Source of the DNA: Ramlibacter sp. | GTDB taxonomy: Bacteria; Pseudomonadota; Gammaproteobacteria; Burkholderiales; Burkholderiaceae_C | Direction of reading: 5' to 3' | NCBI GenBank assembly: GCA_028292105.1 | Contig: JAQGMY010000062.1 | Location: 1-46,267 of the forward strand | Length of the DNA: 46,267 bases | Part shown: positions 29,048 through 39,411 of the stretch, piece after piece | Position numbering within the stretch: the stretch's first letter is position 1 | Layout of the letters: each line of letters opens with the position of its first letter | Notes under the pieces: model-generated | What the model was told of the DNA's origin: nothing | Databases searched by the model: none | What the model saw: only the letters and a program-made list of their open reading frames with translations | Position numbers and translations under genes: made by a program

Positions 29048-30397
29048 ATGATCGCGCTGAACGCCACGCACGATCCGGCGCGTCGCAGCTGGCTCGCCTC
29101 GGCCAACACGCCCGGCGCCGACTTCCCGATCCAGAACCTGCCGCTGGGCATGTTCTCGCTCCAGAGCGAAGCCGATGCAGCGGCGCCGCGGCCAGCTGTC
29201 GCCATCGGCGACCAGGTGGTCGACCTGCGCGCGCTGGATGCGGCCGGCCTCTTCTCCGGCGACGCGGCGCGGGCAGTGCGCGCCGTGGCGCCCTCGGACC
29301 TCGGCCTCAACGCGATGATGGCGCTCGGCAACCAGCCCGCTTCGGCCTTGCGCGCCCGCCTGTCCGAGCTGCTGCGCGAAGGCGGCGACAGCGGCCTGCG
29401 CGAGCGCGCCGGCACCCTGCTGCATTCGCAGGCCGACGTGCGCATGCACCTGCCGTGCCGCATCGGCGACTACACCGACTTCCTCACCTCCTACCCGCAC
29501 ACCGAGCGGCACGGGCGCTTCAAGGGCCTGGCCGACCCGGTGACGCCGGTGTTCCATTCGCTGCCGGTCGCCTATCACGGGCGGGCCTCTTCGATCCGCG
29601 TGTCGGGCACGCCGGTGCGGCGGCCCAACGGCCAGTGGAAGGCGGCCGACGGCAGCATCCAGTTCGGCGCAGTGGAAGCGATGGACCTCGAGCTCGAACT
29701 GGCCGCGCTGGTGGGCGCCGGCACCAGGCTGGCCGAGCCGGTTCCGCTGGACCAGGCCGGCGAGCACATCTTCGGCTACGTCCTGCTGAACGACTGGTCG
29801 GCCAAGTCCGTGCAATGGTGGGAGCAGATGCTCGGCCCCTTCCTGGGCAAGAGCTTCATGAGCAGCATCTCGCCCTGGGTCGTGACCGCGGAGGCGCTGG
29901 CCCCGTTCGCCATGCGCGCACCGGCGCGCCGGCCCGAGGCGCCGCCGCTGCTGCCTTACCTGCACAGCGCGCAGGACCGCGAGCGCGGCGGGCTCGACAT
30001 CGCGCTGGAAGCGTGGCTGTCGACCGCGGCCATGCGCGAAACCGGCAGCGGCCCGGTGCGGCTGGCCGCCACGCACCTCTCCAACCTGACGTGGACCTTC
30101 GGCCAGATGCTCACGCACCACTGCTCGAACGGCTGCGACCTCCATCCCGGCGACCTCATGGGCAGCGGCACGGTGTCCGGAGAGCGCGATGACGAGCGCG
30201 CCTGCCTGACCGAGATCGCCAGCGCCGGCAAGGAGCCGCTGCACCTGCCCAATGGCGAGGAACGCCGCTGGCTGCAGGACGGCGACGAAGTGACCTTGCG
30301 CGCGCGCGCCGGTGGCGAAGGACGGGTGGCGATCGGCTTCGGCCCCTGCGCCGGCCGCATCCTGCCGGCCCTGCCCTACCCGTTGCCGAAGGCCTGA
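29048..30397 (+). CDS. fahA: Fumarylacetoacetase
   Basis: DFPIQNLPLGMFS, DYTDFLTSYPHTERHGRFKG, YHGRASSIRVSGTPVRRPNGQ, DLELELAALVGAGTRLAEPVPLDQAGEHIFGYVLLNDWSAKSVQWWEQMLGPFLGKSF. Confidence 0.95.
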   Translation: MIALNATHDPARRSWLASANTPGADFPIQNLPLGMFSLQSEADAAAPRPAVAIGDQVVDLRALDAAGLFSGDAARAVRAVAPSDLGLNAMMALGNQPASALRARLSELLREGGDSGLRERAGTLLHSQADVRMHLPCRIGDYTDFLTSYPHTERHGRFKGLADPVTPVFHSLPVAYHGRASSIRVSGTPVRRPNGQWKAADGSIQFGAVEAMDLELELAALVGAGTRLAEPVPLDQAGEHIFGYVLLNDWSAKSVQWWEQMLGPFLGKSFMSSISPWVVTAEALAPFAMRAPARRPEAPPLLPYLHSAQDRERGGLDIALEAWLSTAAMRETGSGPVRLAATHLSNLTWTFGQMLTHHCSNGCDLHPGDLMGSGTVSGERDDERACLTEIASAGKEPLHLPNGEERRWLQDGDEVTLRARAGGEGRVAIGFGPCAGRILPALPYPLPKA

Positions 30398-30404
30398 CGC
30401 GACG

Positions 30405-31229
30405 ATGTACCCGTTCCGCTACGAGCGCCCGCTGGATGTCGCCGAGGCCGTGCGCCTGCTGCGCGAGCATCCGGAGGCGCGGCCCTTGTCGGGTGGCATG
30501 ACGCTGGTGCCCGCGCTCAAGCACCGGCTGGCGCGGCCCTCGCACCTCATCGACCTGTCGCGGCTGGAGGCCTTGCGCGGCATCGCCGTACAAGGCGGCG
30601 TGCTGCGGATAGGGGCGGCCGTGCGGCACGCCGAGGTGGCCGCGTCGCCGGTGGTGCACGGCGCCATTCCGGCGCTGGCGAACCTCGCCGGGAACATCGG
30701 CGACCCGCAGGTGCGGCAGCGCGGCACCCTGGGCGGCTCGATCGCCAACAACGATCCCGCGGCGGACTATCCCTCGGCCGTGCTCGCGCTGGATGCCACG
30801 GTGGTGACGGACCGCCGCCGCATCGCGGCCGACGATTTCTTCACCGGCATGTTCGACACGGCGCTGGACGCGGGCGAGATCGTCACGGCGGTCGAATTTC
30901 CGCCCGCTGTTCAGGCCGTGTATTGCAAGCACCGGCATCCGGCGTCCGGCTACGCACTGGTCGGCGTGTTCGTCGCGCAGACCGTTGCGGGCCTGCGCGT
31001 CGCGATCACGGGCGCTGCACCCTGCGTGACGCGCTGGGCCGAGGCCGAGGCGCGACTGGCGGCGCACCCCGCCCGATCACCGGCCGCTCTCGAAGGGCTG
31101 GAGCTTTCGCCGCAAGGCCTCAACGAGGACCTGGCCGCCACTGCCGCCTACCGCGCGCACCTCGCAGGCGTCCTGCTGCGTCGCGCACTCTCCCAACTCA
31201 CCGCACCGCAAGCGGCCGCGGCGGACTGA
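30405..31229 (+). CDS. Molybdenum hydroxylase FAD-binding subunit (CoxM/XdhB-like)
   Basis: [62 protein letters not shown] flavin motifs. Confidence 0.92.
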   Translation: MYPFRYERPLDVAEAVRLLREHPEARPLSGGMTLVPALKHRLARPSHLIDLSRLEALRGIAVQGGVLRIGAAVRHAEVAASPVVHGAIPALANLAGNIGDPQVRQRGTLGGSIANNDPAADYPSAVLALDATVVTDRRRIAADDFFTGMFDTALDAGEIVTAVEFPPAVQAVYCKHRHPASGYALVGVFVAQTVAGLRVAITGAAPCVTRWAEAEARLAAHPARSPAALEGLELSPQGLNEDLAATAAYRAHLAGVLLRRALSQLTAPQAAAAD

Positions 31230-31236
31230 ACGCTTC

Positions 31237-32226
31237 ATGGAATTCACCGGAACCCAGCTCATCCCCGCCCGGCGTGCCGCAGTCTGGGCGGCGCTCAACG
31301 ATCCGGCCGTGCTGCAGCAGTGCATCCCGGGTTGCGAACGGTTCGAAGCCACCGCTCCCGGCGAATGGACAGCCGTGGTGATGGCGGCGGTGGGGCCGGT
31401 GAAGGCGCGCTTCACCGGCAGCGTGAAGCTCGATGACATCCAGCCACTGGCCGGTTACCGCCTGGCCGGGCAGGGACAAGGCGGCGTCGCCGGCTTCGGC
31501 AAGCTGCAAGCGCGCGTGCGACTGCGCGACGAGGCCGGTGACACCCGACTCGACTACACCGCGCAGGCGCAGGTCGGCGGCAAGCTGGCGCAGATCGGTT
31601 CGCGGCTGGTGACGGGCGCGGCCCGGAAGATCGCCGACCAGTTCTTTTCCTCGTTCAATGCGCTGCTGAGCGGCGGCGGCGCCGGCTCTTTCGCGCCCGC
31701 CACCGCAACGGCAGTGCATGCGGGCGACAGCGGGCTGGCGGCGGTGAAGCTCACCGTCAACGGCCGGCCCGTGCAACGCCAGGTGGAAGCGCGCCTGCTG
31801 CTGGTGGACTTCCTGCGCAAGGACCTCGGCCTGACCGGCACGCACGTGGGCTGCGACACCACGCAGTGCGGCGCCTGCACGGTCCATCTCGATGGCGTGG
31901 CGGTCAAGTCCTGCACGCTGCTGGCGGCGCAGGCCAGCGGCGGCGTCGTCACCACCATCGAGGGGCTGGCGCCCGAAGGCGGGCTGCACCCGCTGCAGCA
32001 GGCCTTCCACCGCTGCCATGCGCTTCAATGCGGCTTCTGCACTCCGGGAATGATCATGGCGGCCGACGGCCTGCTGCGCAGCGGCTGCACGATCGACGAC
32101 GCCAGCATAGCGCGCGGCCTGGAAGGCAATCTGTGCCGCTGCACCGGCTACGTGCACATCATCGAAGCGGTCAAGCAAGCCGCAAGGGCCATGGGCGTGC
32201 CCACCGCCGAGGGTGCCGCGCCATGA
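31237..32226 (+). CDS. CoxG-like SRPBCC domain fused to 2Fe-2S subunit (CoxS-like) of Mo hydroxylase
   Basis: N-term [34 protein letters not shown]...[11 protein letters not shown] (CoxG); C-term [17 protein letters not shown] and [10 protein letters not shown]...GNLCRCTGY two [2Fe-2S] motifs in one uninterrupted ORF. Confidence 0.92.
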   Translation: MEFTGTQLIPARRAAVWAALNDPAVLQQCIPGCERFEATAPGEWTAVVMAAVGPVKARFTGSVKLDDIQPLAGYRLAGQGQGGVAGFGKLQARVRLRDEAGDTRLDYTAQAQVGGKLAQIGSRLVTGAARKIADQFFSSFNALLSGGGAGSFAPATATAVHAGDSGLAAVKLTVNGRPVQRQVEARLLLVDFLRKDLGLTGTHVGCDTTQCGACTVHLDGVAVKSCTLLAAQASGGVVTTIEGLAPEGGLHPLQQAFHRCHALQCGFCTPGMIMAADGLLRSGCTIDDASIARGLEGNLCRCTGYVHIIEAVKQAARAMGVPTAEGAAP

Positions 32227-34577
32227 TCGGCCAGCGGCTCGCGCGCCACGAAGACCAGCGGCTGATCACCGGCCGCGGCCAGTACACCGACGACCTCGAC
32301 CTCCCCGGCCAGGCCTGGGCCGCTTTCGTGCGCTCTCCCCACGCGCACGCGCGCATCGCCGCCATCGGCGTGGAGGTCGCCCGCGGCATGCCCGGCGTGG
32401 TCGCCGTGCTGACCGGCCAGGATTACGTGGACGACGGCTACCGTGGCATCGACCACATCCCCAACCCGATCGACGCGGTGAACCACCAGGCCAAGGCCTT
32501 CGTCCAGTCGAGCACCGGCCGTGTCTACGAGCGCCGGCAGTGGCCGCTGGCGATCGACAAGGTGCGGCACGTCGGCGACGCCGTGGTGATGGTGGTGGCC
32601 GAAACGGCGAACCAGGCACGGGACGCCGCCGAAGCCGTGGCCGTCGAATACGAGGTGCTGCCGGCGGTGGTGCGCGCCGACGACGCGATGGCGGACGGCG
32701 CTCCGCAGCTGTACGAGGACCTGCCGCGCAACCTGTGCTTCGAGACCGAGCTCGGTGACCGCGCGGCCGTCGACACCGCCTTCGCCGCCGCCGCCTGCGT
32801 GGTGCGGCGCGAGTTCCGCAACAGCCGCATCGTCAACAGCCAGATGGAGCCGCGCTCGGCCATCGGCCACTACGACGCCGCGCAGGACCGCTGGCTGCTG
32901 ATCTCCGGCAGCCAGGGCGTGAACCGCCAGAAGATGGGCCTGGTCGATGCATTCGGTGTGCCCGCCGATCGCATCCGCGTGGTGTCGCCCGACGTCGGCG
33001 GCGGCTTCGGCCCGCGCAGCTCGCTCAACATGGAGCCGGTGGCAGTGCTCTGGGCGGCCCGCCGCATCGGCCGCGCCGTCAAGTGGACCAGTGACCGCAG
33101 CGAAGCCTTCGTCACCGACTACCAGGGCCGCGACCTCCTGATCCGCGCCGCCGCCGCCTTCGATGCCCAGGGCCGCATGCTGGCGCTGGACAACCACCTG
33201 ATCGGCAACGTCGGCGCGCACGCGGTGTCGTACGTGCCCATGTCGAATGCAGCGCGCGTGACGACCAGCGTCTACGACGTGCCGGCCGTGGCGCTGAACA
33301 TCTCGGCGGTGATGAGCAACACCGTGCCGACCGGCCCCTACCGCGGCGCCGGCCGGCCGGAGACGATGCATGCGATCGAGCGGGTGCTGGACGTTGCGGC
33401 GCGCGAACTCGGCATCGACCGGGTGGAGATCCGCCGCCGCAACCTGATCCCGCGCCACACGCTGCCGCGCCTGAGCCCCATGGGCCTGCCGTACGACGCC
33501 GGTGATTTCGCCGCCAACATGGAGCGCGTGCTGCAGCTGTCCGACTGGGCAGGCTTCGAGGCGCGTCGCGCCGAGTCGGCTGCGCGCGGGCAGCTGCGCG
33601 GCATCGGGCTGGCCAACTACATCGAGTCGCCGGTGGGTGCGCCGCGCGAGCGCATCGAGCTGGAGATGCGCACCGACGGCCAGCTGGATGTGGTCGCAGG
33701 CACGCAGTCCAGCGGCCAGGGCCACGAGACCACCTTCCTGCAGGTGCTGAGCGAGCACCTGGGGCTGCCGCCCGAGCGCATGCGGCTTCGCACCGGCGAC
33801 ACCGATTTCGTCAAGACCGGTGGCGGCACGCACTCCGACCGCTCGATGCGGGTCGGCGGCACGCTGCTGGTGCAGGCCTCGGCCAGGCTGCTGGAGCGCG
33901 CGCGCGCTGCCGCCGCGGAAATGGTGAAAGCGCAGCCCGATCGGCTGGAGCGTCACGCCGACGGCTTCGTGTTCAAGCGGGCCTGGTGGAGCGACCGCCT
34001 GCTTTCCTGGGCCGACATCGCCGGGCACGTGGCGGAGCGGGGCCTGCCGGACGACCGCGAACAGAAGAAGCTCGTTGCCGAAGCGGAGTTCTTCGGCCGC
34101 ATGCCCGCCTACCCCACGGGCGCCGCGGTTTGCGAGCTCGAGGTCGATCGGGAAACCGGCGACGTCCAGTTGCTGCGCTACGCCGCAGTGGACGACGTCG
34201 GGCGCGCCATCAACCCCTTGATCCTGGAAGGCCAGATCCACGGCGGCCTCGCGCAAGGCCTCGGCCAGGCTCTGGGGGAACAGTACGCCATCGACGACCA
34301 TGGCCAGGTGCTCTCGGGCTCCTACATGGACTACCGGCTGCCGCGCGCCGGCCTGTTGCCGCCGCTCACCGTGGAGCTCACCAACGACCCGACGCAGGGC
34401 AACCCGCTGGGCGTGAAGGGCGGTGGCGAATGCGGCATCACGCCGGCGACCGCCGCCACCTTCAATGCGCTGGCCGATGCGCTGTCCGCGTACACCCGGC
34501 AGGAAATCCCCATGCCCGCCACGGCGCTCGCGCTGTGGCAGCTGATGCAAGACCGCCAGGAGACCCTTCATGCATGA
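32223..34577 (+). CDS. Molybdenum hydroxylase Mo-cofactor subunit (CoxL/XdhA superfamily)
   Basis: ATGA overlap with preceding gene; [82 protein letters not shown]. Confidence 0.95.
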   Translation: MIGQRLARHEDQRLITGRGQYTDDLDLPGQAWAAFVRSPHAHARIAAIGVEVARGMPGVVAVLTGQDYVDDGYRGIDHIPNPIDAVNHQAKAFVQSSTGRVYERRQWPLAIDKVRHVGDAVVMVVAETANQARDAAEAVAVEYEVLPAVVRADDAMADGAPQLYEDLPRNLCFETELGDRAAVDTAFAAAACVVRREFRNSRIVNSQMEPRSAIGHYDAAQDRWLLISGSQGVNRQKMGLVDAFGVPADRIRVVSPDVGGGFGPRSSLNMEPVAVLWAARRIGRAVKWTSDRSEAFVTDYQGRDLLIRAAAAFDAQGRMLALDNHLIGNVGAHAVSYVPMSNAARVTTSVYDVPAVALNISAVMSNTVPTGPYRGAGRPETMHAIERVLDVAARELGIDRVEIRRRNLIPRHTLPRLSPMGLPYDAGDFAANMERVLQLSDWAGFEARRAESAARGQLRGIGLANYIESPVGAPRERIELEMRTDGQLDVVAGTQSSGQGHETTFLQVLSEHLGLPPERMRLRTGDTDFVKTGGGTHSDRSMRVGGTLLVQASARLLERARAAAAEMVKAQPDRLERHADGFVFKRAWWSDRLLSWADIAGHVAERGLPDDREQKKLVAEAEFFGRMPAYPTGAAVCELEVDRETGDVQLLRYAAVDDVGRAINPLILEGQIHGGLAQGLGQALGEQYAIDDHGQVLSGSYMDYRLPRAGLLPPLTVELTNDPTQGNPLGVKGGGECGITPATAATFNALADALSAYTRQEIPMPATALALWQLMQDRQETLHA

Positions 34578-35319
34578 CACCCCCGGCGACGGCGCGGGCG
34601 ACGTGGTGGCGATCCGCCGCCACAACGCCGTGCTGCACATCACGCTCAACACGCCCGCCAACGGCAACCTGGTGAGCGCGCAGATGGGCTCCGCCATCAT
34701 CGCCGCCCTCTCCGGGCTGGACCCGCAGGTGCGATTGGTGGTGTTGCGCGGCGCCGGCGCGGACTTCTGCGCCGGCCGCGTCTCGCCCACACCGGCCAAA
34801 GGTGCGCCGCCGCCCTCGGCGGAGCGCCTGCGCCAACTGGTGGCGCAGCCGGCGCTGGACCTGTACGACGCCATCAAGGCAGCGCCTGCGCCCACCCTGG
34901 CCGTGGTGCAGGGCCGCGCGACCGGGGTCGGCACGGCGCTGGCGGCGGTGTGCGACATCACGCTGGCCGCGGACGACAGCCGCTTCCAGATCCCGGAGAT
35001 GGAGCGCGACATCCCGCCGACGCTGGTGATGGCTGCGCTGTGCGACCGCGTGCCGCTCAAGACCCTGAGCTACCTGGTGTTCAGCCGGCGCGAATGGAGC
35101 GGCCGCGAAGCGCAAGCGGGCGGGCTGGTGAGCCATTCGGTGCCGGCCGCGCAACTGGAACAGGAAGCGCAGGACCTCATCGCCACCCTGGTGGGCTGCT
35201 CCGCGGTGGCGCTGCGCGCCTGCAAGCAGTACCTGGCGCACGCACCCGGCATGACGGCGCAGGCGGCGAGCGCTTTTGCCGGACACCTGGCTGGCACGGC
35301 GCTGTCGGCGCGCTATTGA
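34570..35319 (+). CDS. Enoyl-CoA hydratase/isomerase (crotonase) family protein
   Basis: VRLVVLRGAGADFCAGRV, KAAPAPTLAVVQGRATGVGTALAAVCDITLAADDSRFQIPEMER crotonase motifs. Confidence 0.9.
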   Translation: MHDTPGDGAGDVVAIRRHNAVLHITLNTPANGNLVSAQMGSAIIAALSGLDPQVRLVVLRGAGADFCAGRVSPTPAKGAPPPSAERLRQLVAQPALDLYDAIKAAPAPTLAVVQGRATGVGTALAAVCDITLAADDSRFQIPEMERDIPPTLVMAALCDRVPLKTLSYLVFSRREWSGREAQAGGLVSHSVPAAQLEQEAQDLIATLVGCSAVALRACKQYLAHAPGMTAQAASAFAGHLAGTALSARY

Positions 35320-35345
35320 GCATCGAACAACACACGGAGACACCC

Positions 35346-36353
35346 ATGAACCATTCGAACTCCAGGGCGCTGCAACGCCGTCACCTGCTGGCGCTGGCCG
35401 CGGGCGCCGGTTTCGGCGGCCTGCCTGCGCTGCTGCACGCGCAGCCGTCCGCCGCCGCCTGGCCGGACAAGCCGCTGCGCATGTTCGTGGGCTACGCCGC
35501 CGGCAGCGGCATCGACAACACGGCGCGGCAACTGGCGCGCCAGATGGAAGTCGTCTGCGGCCAGCCGGTGGTGATCGACAACCGCGCGGGGGCGCTCGGC
35601 AACCTGGCGGCACAAGCGGTGGCCGCCGCCAGGGGCGATCCGTACACGCTGCTGTTCACGCCCAACTCCACCCACGCCGCCAACATCCACCTGTTCAAGA
35701 AGCTGCCCTTCGACCCCGTCAAGGACTTCACGCCGGTGGGCAGCGTGGCGACCCTGGGCTTCGTGCTGGTGTGCGACCCGGCGGCGGTGAAGGTGAACAA
35801 CGTGCAGGAGCTGGTCGCGGCCGTCAAGCGCGAGCCGGGCAAGTGGGCCTACGGCACCGGCAACGCGACCGGGCTGGTGGCCGGGGCGATGTTCAAGACG
35901 CTGACCGGCACGGACCTGCTCTCGGTCCCGTACAAGAGCGTGCCCCCGGCGATGACGGACCTGATGGGCGGCCGGCTGCAACTGGTGTTCGCCGACGCGA
36001 CGCTGGCGATCCCGCTGGTCAAGGCCGGCAAGCTGCGGGCCCTGGCCGTCACCGGGTCGCGCCGCATGGCGGCCCTGCCCCAAGTGCCCACCATGGCTGA
36101 ATCCGGCGTGCAGAACTACGACCTCACCGGCTGGTTCGCGGTCTTCCAGCCGGCCGGCGTCTCCCCCGAACACAACGCCAGGATGGCCGCCATCGTGCAG
36201 CGCGCGTTGCACGATCCGCAGCTGGTCGAATCCCTGCGCAACATCGGTGCCGAAGCGGAAACGTCGACCCCCGACGAGCTCGCCCGGCGCGTCGCAGCCG
36301 ACACGCAGAAGTGGGGCCGACTGGTGAAGCTCGCGGGCATCGAGCCCGAGTAG
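35346..36353 (+). CDS. Bug family substrate-binding protein (possible Tat signal)
   Basis: QRRHLLALAAGAGFGG N-term; WPDKPLRMFVGYAAGSGIDNTARQLARQMEVVCGQPVVIDNRAGALGNLAAQAVA. Confidence 0.92.
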   Translation: MNHSNSRALQRRHLLALAAGAGFGGLPALLHAQPSAAAWPDKPLRMFVGYAAGSGIDNTARQLARQMEVVCGQPVVIDNRAGALGNLAAQAVAAARGDPYTLLFTPNSTHAANIHLFKKLPFDPVKDFTPVGSVATLGFVLVCDPAAVKVNNVQELVAAVKREPGKWAYGTGNATGLVAGAMFKTLTGTDLLSVPYKSVPPAMTDLMGGRLQLVFADATLAIPLVKAGKLRALAVTGSRRMAALPQVPTMAESGVQNYDLTGWFAVFQPAGVSPEHNARMAAIVQRALHDPQLVESLRNIGAEAETSTPDELARRVAADTQKWGRLVKLAGIEPE

Positions 36354-36387
36354 CACCCGCCGGCACCGACGAGGCGGCACGTATGAT

Positions 36388-36406
36388 CGAGCCCCATCAC
36401 GGCTCG
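36388..36406. promoter_or_regulatory. Inverted repeat immediately upstream of the LysR start codon
   Basis: CGAGCC-CCATCAC-GGCTCG, extendable with a one-base bulge (ATCGAGCC/GGCTCGgTCGAT). Confidence 0.5.
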
Positions 36407-36410
36407 GTCG

Positions 36411-37313
36411 ATGAACCTCAACCTGCGGCAACTCAAGGCCTTCCTGGGCGTTGCGCACACCAGCAACTTCACCAAGGCGGCGCAACAGCAGCACCTGAGC
36501 CAGGCAGCGCTGTCGGCCAGCATCCGCGAGCTGGAGGCGCAGCTGCGCTGCCGGCTGTTCGAACGCACCACCCGCAGCGTCGAACTCACGGCTGCCGGCC
36601 GCGAATTCCTGCCGGTGGCGCAGCAGGTGGTGGACGCCCTCGAAGGTGCGGCGCTCGAACTCCAGCGCCTGGGCGACGCCAAGGTCTCCCGGCTGCGCCT
36701 GGGCTTCACGCCGATCCTGGCGTCCAACGTGGTCCCCGAACTGCTGGAGGAATTCCAGCGCCAGTTCCCGCTGGTGCAGGTCGACGTCGTGGATGCAGCG
36801 CCCACTGAATTGCTCGAAGCGCTGGAGGCGGATCGCCTGGATGCCGCCTTCGGCGCGTTCGCCCGCAAGCGGTCGGGCCTGACCCAGTTGCAGATCGCGC
36901 CGGCCACGCTGATGCTGGTGTACTCGGACCAGTTCTCCGCCATCGGCGAGCGCATCGGCTGGCCCCAGGTCTTCGACTACCCCCTGATCACGCTCAACGA
37001 CCGCAGCCCGGTGCAGCAACTGATCACCGAGATGGCGCGGCAGGTCGAGGCGGAAATCCGCTCGCCGATGGTGGTGAACCACCTGGAGACCGCTCTCGGG
37101 ATGGTGGAGAAGGGCTTCGGCGTCGCCCTCTTCCCCTCGTTCGCGCAGGCGGCCTGGCGCCGCTACCAGGTGCGCGCCAGCGAAATCTATCCGGCGGTCA
37201 GCCTCGGCTACTTCAGGATCATGAAGTCCGGCAAGGAAGTCGGCAGCGCGGTGGAAGGCATGACGCAGTTGCTGATCCAGCGACTGCACAAGCCGGCGGC
37301 CGCGGCCGGCTGA
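36411..37313 (+). CDS. LysR family transcriptional regulator
   Basis: MNLNLRQLKAFLGVAHTSNFTKAAQQQHLSQAALSASIRELEAQLRCRLFERTTRSVELTAAGREFL. Confidence 0.95.
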   Translation: MNLNLRQLKAFLGVAHTSNFTKAAQQQHLSQAALSASIRELEAQLRCRLFERTTRSVELTAAGREFLPVAQQVVDALEGAALELQRLGDAKVSRLRLGFTPILASNVVPELLEEFQRQFPLVQVDVVDAAPTELLEALEADRLDAAFGAFARKRSGLTQLQIAPATLMLVYSDQFSAIGERIGWPQVFDYPLITLNDRSPVQQLITEMARQVEAEIRSPMVVNHLETALGMVEKGFGVALFPSFAQAAWRRYQVRASEIYPAVSLGYFRIMKSGKEVGSAVEGMTQLLIQRLHKPAAAAG

Positions 37314-37317
37314 CGCG

Positions 37318-38289
37318 CTATTCCGCCGTTGCGCCCGTGCTCTTGACGACGCCTGACCACTTGCGGGTCTCCTCGTCGATGAACCTGGCAAATTCCGCGG
37401 GCGTGCTGGCCTGGCCCTCCGCGCCCAGCTGCTTCATCTGGGCGACCATCTCCGGCAGGTGCAGCGCAGACACGACGGCCGCATTCAGCCGCTGCACGAC
37501 GGCTGGCGGCGTGCCGGCCGGCGCCACCAGGCCGCTCCAGAAGTCGGCCGACACCGTCTTGAAGCCCGCCTCCGCCACCGTGGGCACGCCGGGGGCGAAG
37601 GGCGAGCGCTTGTCGCTCAACACCGCCAGCGTGCGGGCGCGGCCGGAACTGACCGCCGTGCCCGTGGTGCCGATGGCGTCGACGGTGAAGCTGGCTTCAC
37701 CGGACGCGACCGCCGTGATCGCCAGCGCACCGCTGCGATACGGCACATGGGTGCCCTTGATTCCCAGGTTGTCCAGCAGCAGCGCGCCGGCCAGGTGGCC
37801 GATCGAGCCGACGCCGGCGGAGGAGTAGTTGATGGCGGTCGGGTTCTTGCGGGCGTAGTCGACGAACTCCTTCAGGTTGTTCGCCGGCAAGCCCGCATGG
37901 ATGATCATCACCTGCGGCCCGCGCGCCACCATGGCCACGGGCGTGAACGCGCGGACGGGGTCGTAAGGCAGCTTCGCGTACAGCGAGGGGTTCACCGCCA
38001 GCGTGCTGCTGCTGCCGTACAGCAGCGTGTAGCCGTCGGCAGGCGAGCGCGCCACTTCGGCGGCGCCCACGCTGCCGCCGGCTCCCGCCTTGTTGTCCAC
38101 CACCACCGGCTGGCCGAGGGAGGTGGAGAGCTTCTGGGCGATCGCGCGGGCGGCGATGTCCGTCGGCCCGCCGGGGCCGAAGGGGACGACCAGCCGGATG
38201 GCCTTGCTCGGATAGGCGTCCGCCGGCTGGGCGTGCGCGCCGGCGCCGGCAAGGCAGGCAAGCGCCAGGAGGGTGGCCGCAACCTTCAT
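37318..38289 (-). CDS. Bug family substrate-binding protein (tandem copy 2)
   Basis: YPSKAIRLVVPFGPGGPTDIAARAIAQKLSTSLGQPVVVDNKAGAGGSVGAAEVARSPADGYTLLYG. Confidence 0.94.
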   Translation of the reverse strand: MKVAATLLALACLAGAGAHAQPADAYPSKAIRLVVPFGPGGPTDIAARAIAQKLSTSLGQPVVVDNKAGAGGSVGAAEVARSPADGYTLLYGSSSTLAVNPSLYAKLPYDPVRAFTPVAMVARGPQVMIIHAGLPANNLKEFVDYARKNPTAINYSSAGVGSIGHLAGALLLDNLGIKGTHVPYRSGALAITAVASGEASFTVDAIGTTGTAVSSGRARTLAVLSDKRSPFAPGVPTVAEAGFKTVSADFWSGLVAPAGTPPAVVQRLNAAVVSALHLPEMVAQMKQLGAEGQASTPAEFARFIDEETRKWSGVVKSTGATAE

Positions 38290-39269
38290 TCCGGCTTGAT
38301 GTTCAGCTTGTCCAGCACGACTTGCCAGCCCTTGCGGTCCGCCTCGATGTAGCGCGCCAGTTGCTCGGGCGTGCCGGGGCGGGGATAGACGCCCAGGTCG
38401 CGCGACTTGGCGACGATGTCCGGCAGCAGCAGCGCGTCGGCCATGTCGCGATTGAGCTTGGCCAGGACGTCGGCGTGCACGCCCTTGCGCGCGATCACGG
38501 CGAACCAGCCCTGCGCCTGGGCGCCGGGCACCGTCTGCGTCGCCAGGGGGAAACGCTCCAGGCCGGGTTCCACGCGATCGGCCATCGATGCGAGGACGCG
38601 CATCTTGCCGCCCTCGACGTTGCCGGCCACGATGTTGTACGACTCGACCATCATCTTGGTCTGTCCGCCCAGGGTGCCTTGCATGGCCTGCGCACCGCCC
38701 GGATAGTGCACGTGCAGGAACTGCGCGCCGGCCTGCATGCCCAGCAGCGCGGCCGCCAGGTGGGGCGCGGTGCCGCGGCCGTTGTCCGCGACCTCCACGG
38801 ATTCGGGCTTGGCCTTGGCAGCGGCAATCAGGTCACCGAGCGTCTTGTACGGGGAGTCCGCCGGGACCGACAGGATGAAGGGCGTGACCGCGGCCAGGGT
38901 GACCGGCACGAAGTCGCGGTTGAAGTCGTAGGTCACTCCCTTGATGGTGCTGGGCGCCACCGATATCGCGGACCCCTGCACGAAGCCGAAGGTGGTGCCA
39001 TCGGGCGCCGCGTTCATCAGCGCCGTCATGCCGATCACGCCGCTGCCGCCGGGGCGGTTGTCGACCAGGACAGGCTGGCCCCATTTTTCCGTCAGCTTGA
39101 CGCTGACCTGCCGGATCAGCACGTCCGGCGCGGAGCCGGCCGGGAAAGGCACGATGAAGCGCACCGCCTGCGTCGGCCACCTGGCGGCGGGAGTCTGGGC
39201 TTGGGCCGAAGAGATGGCGCCGGCAGCGGCGAGAAGCAGCGCGAACGCGCGCGCCTGGGGGAATTTCAT
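38286..39269 (-). CDS. Bug family substrate-binding protein (tandem copy 1)
   Basis: MKFPQARAFALLLAAAGAISSAQAQ signal; WPTQAVRFIVPFPAGSAPDVLIRQVSVKLTEKWGQPVLVDNRPGGSGVIGM; 4-bp overlap with next gene. Confidence 0.92.
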   Translation of the reverse strand: MKFPQARAFALLLAAAGAISSAQAQTPAARWPTQAVRFIVPFPAGSAPDVLIRQVSVKLTEKWGQPVLVDNRPGGSGVIGMTALMNAAPDGTTFGFVQGSAISVAPSTIKGVTYDFNRDFVPVTLAAVTPFILSVPADSPYKTLGDLIAAAKAKPESVEVADNGRGTAPHLAAALLGMQAGAQFLHVHYPGGAQAMQGTLGGQTKMMVESYNIVAGNVEGGKMRVLASMADRVEPGLERFPLATQTVPGAQAQGWFAVIARKGVHADVLAKLNRDMADALLLPDIVAKSRDLGVYPRPGTPEQLARYIEADRKGWQVVLDKLNIKPE

Positions 39270-39411
39270 CGGATCCTTCAGGGTCGTTGGGGCCCGCACC
39301 CAACGCGCGGGCCAAACGCCGATGGTCGCCGTGAAGTGGCGAACGCGTTTACGAGGAAACCCTGAAGCCCCGCCCGCCGCCACGGGAGGGGCTGCGCGCC
39401 ACTGCGCCGGA

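Noticed and set aside
26566-29463. 965-aa minus-strand ORF
   Set aside because: Spans antisense of FAH and the monooxygenase and is out of frame with the real hydrolase; high-GC artefact.
30405-34577. Form I aerobic CO dehydrogenase (coxMSL)
   Set aside because: Mo subunit has [10 protein letters not shown] instead of the AYxCSFR active-site loop; no coxDEF maturation genes are nearby.
32148-35060. 970-aa minus-strand ORF opposite the Mo-hydroxylase subunit
   Set aside because: Sequence is His/Arg/Gln-rich antisense translation with no motifs; the plus strand encodes a clear CoxL-like protein.
35313-37391. 692-aa minus-strand ORF
   Set aside because: Antisense to Bug and LysR genes with strong plus-strand motifs.
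39361-39411. GC-rich AGCCCC...GGGGCT stem downstream of the small secreted protein as a terminator
   Set aside because: Long GC-rich loop and no clean T-tract on the minus strand; too weak to call.
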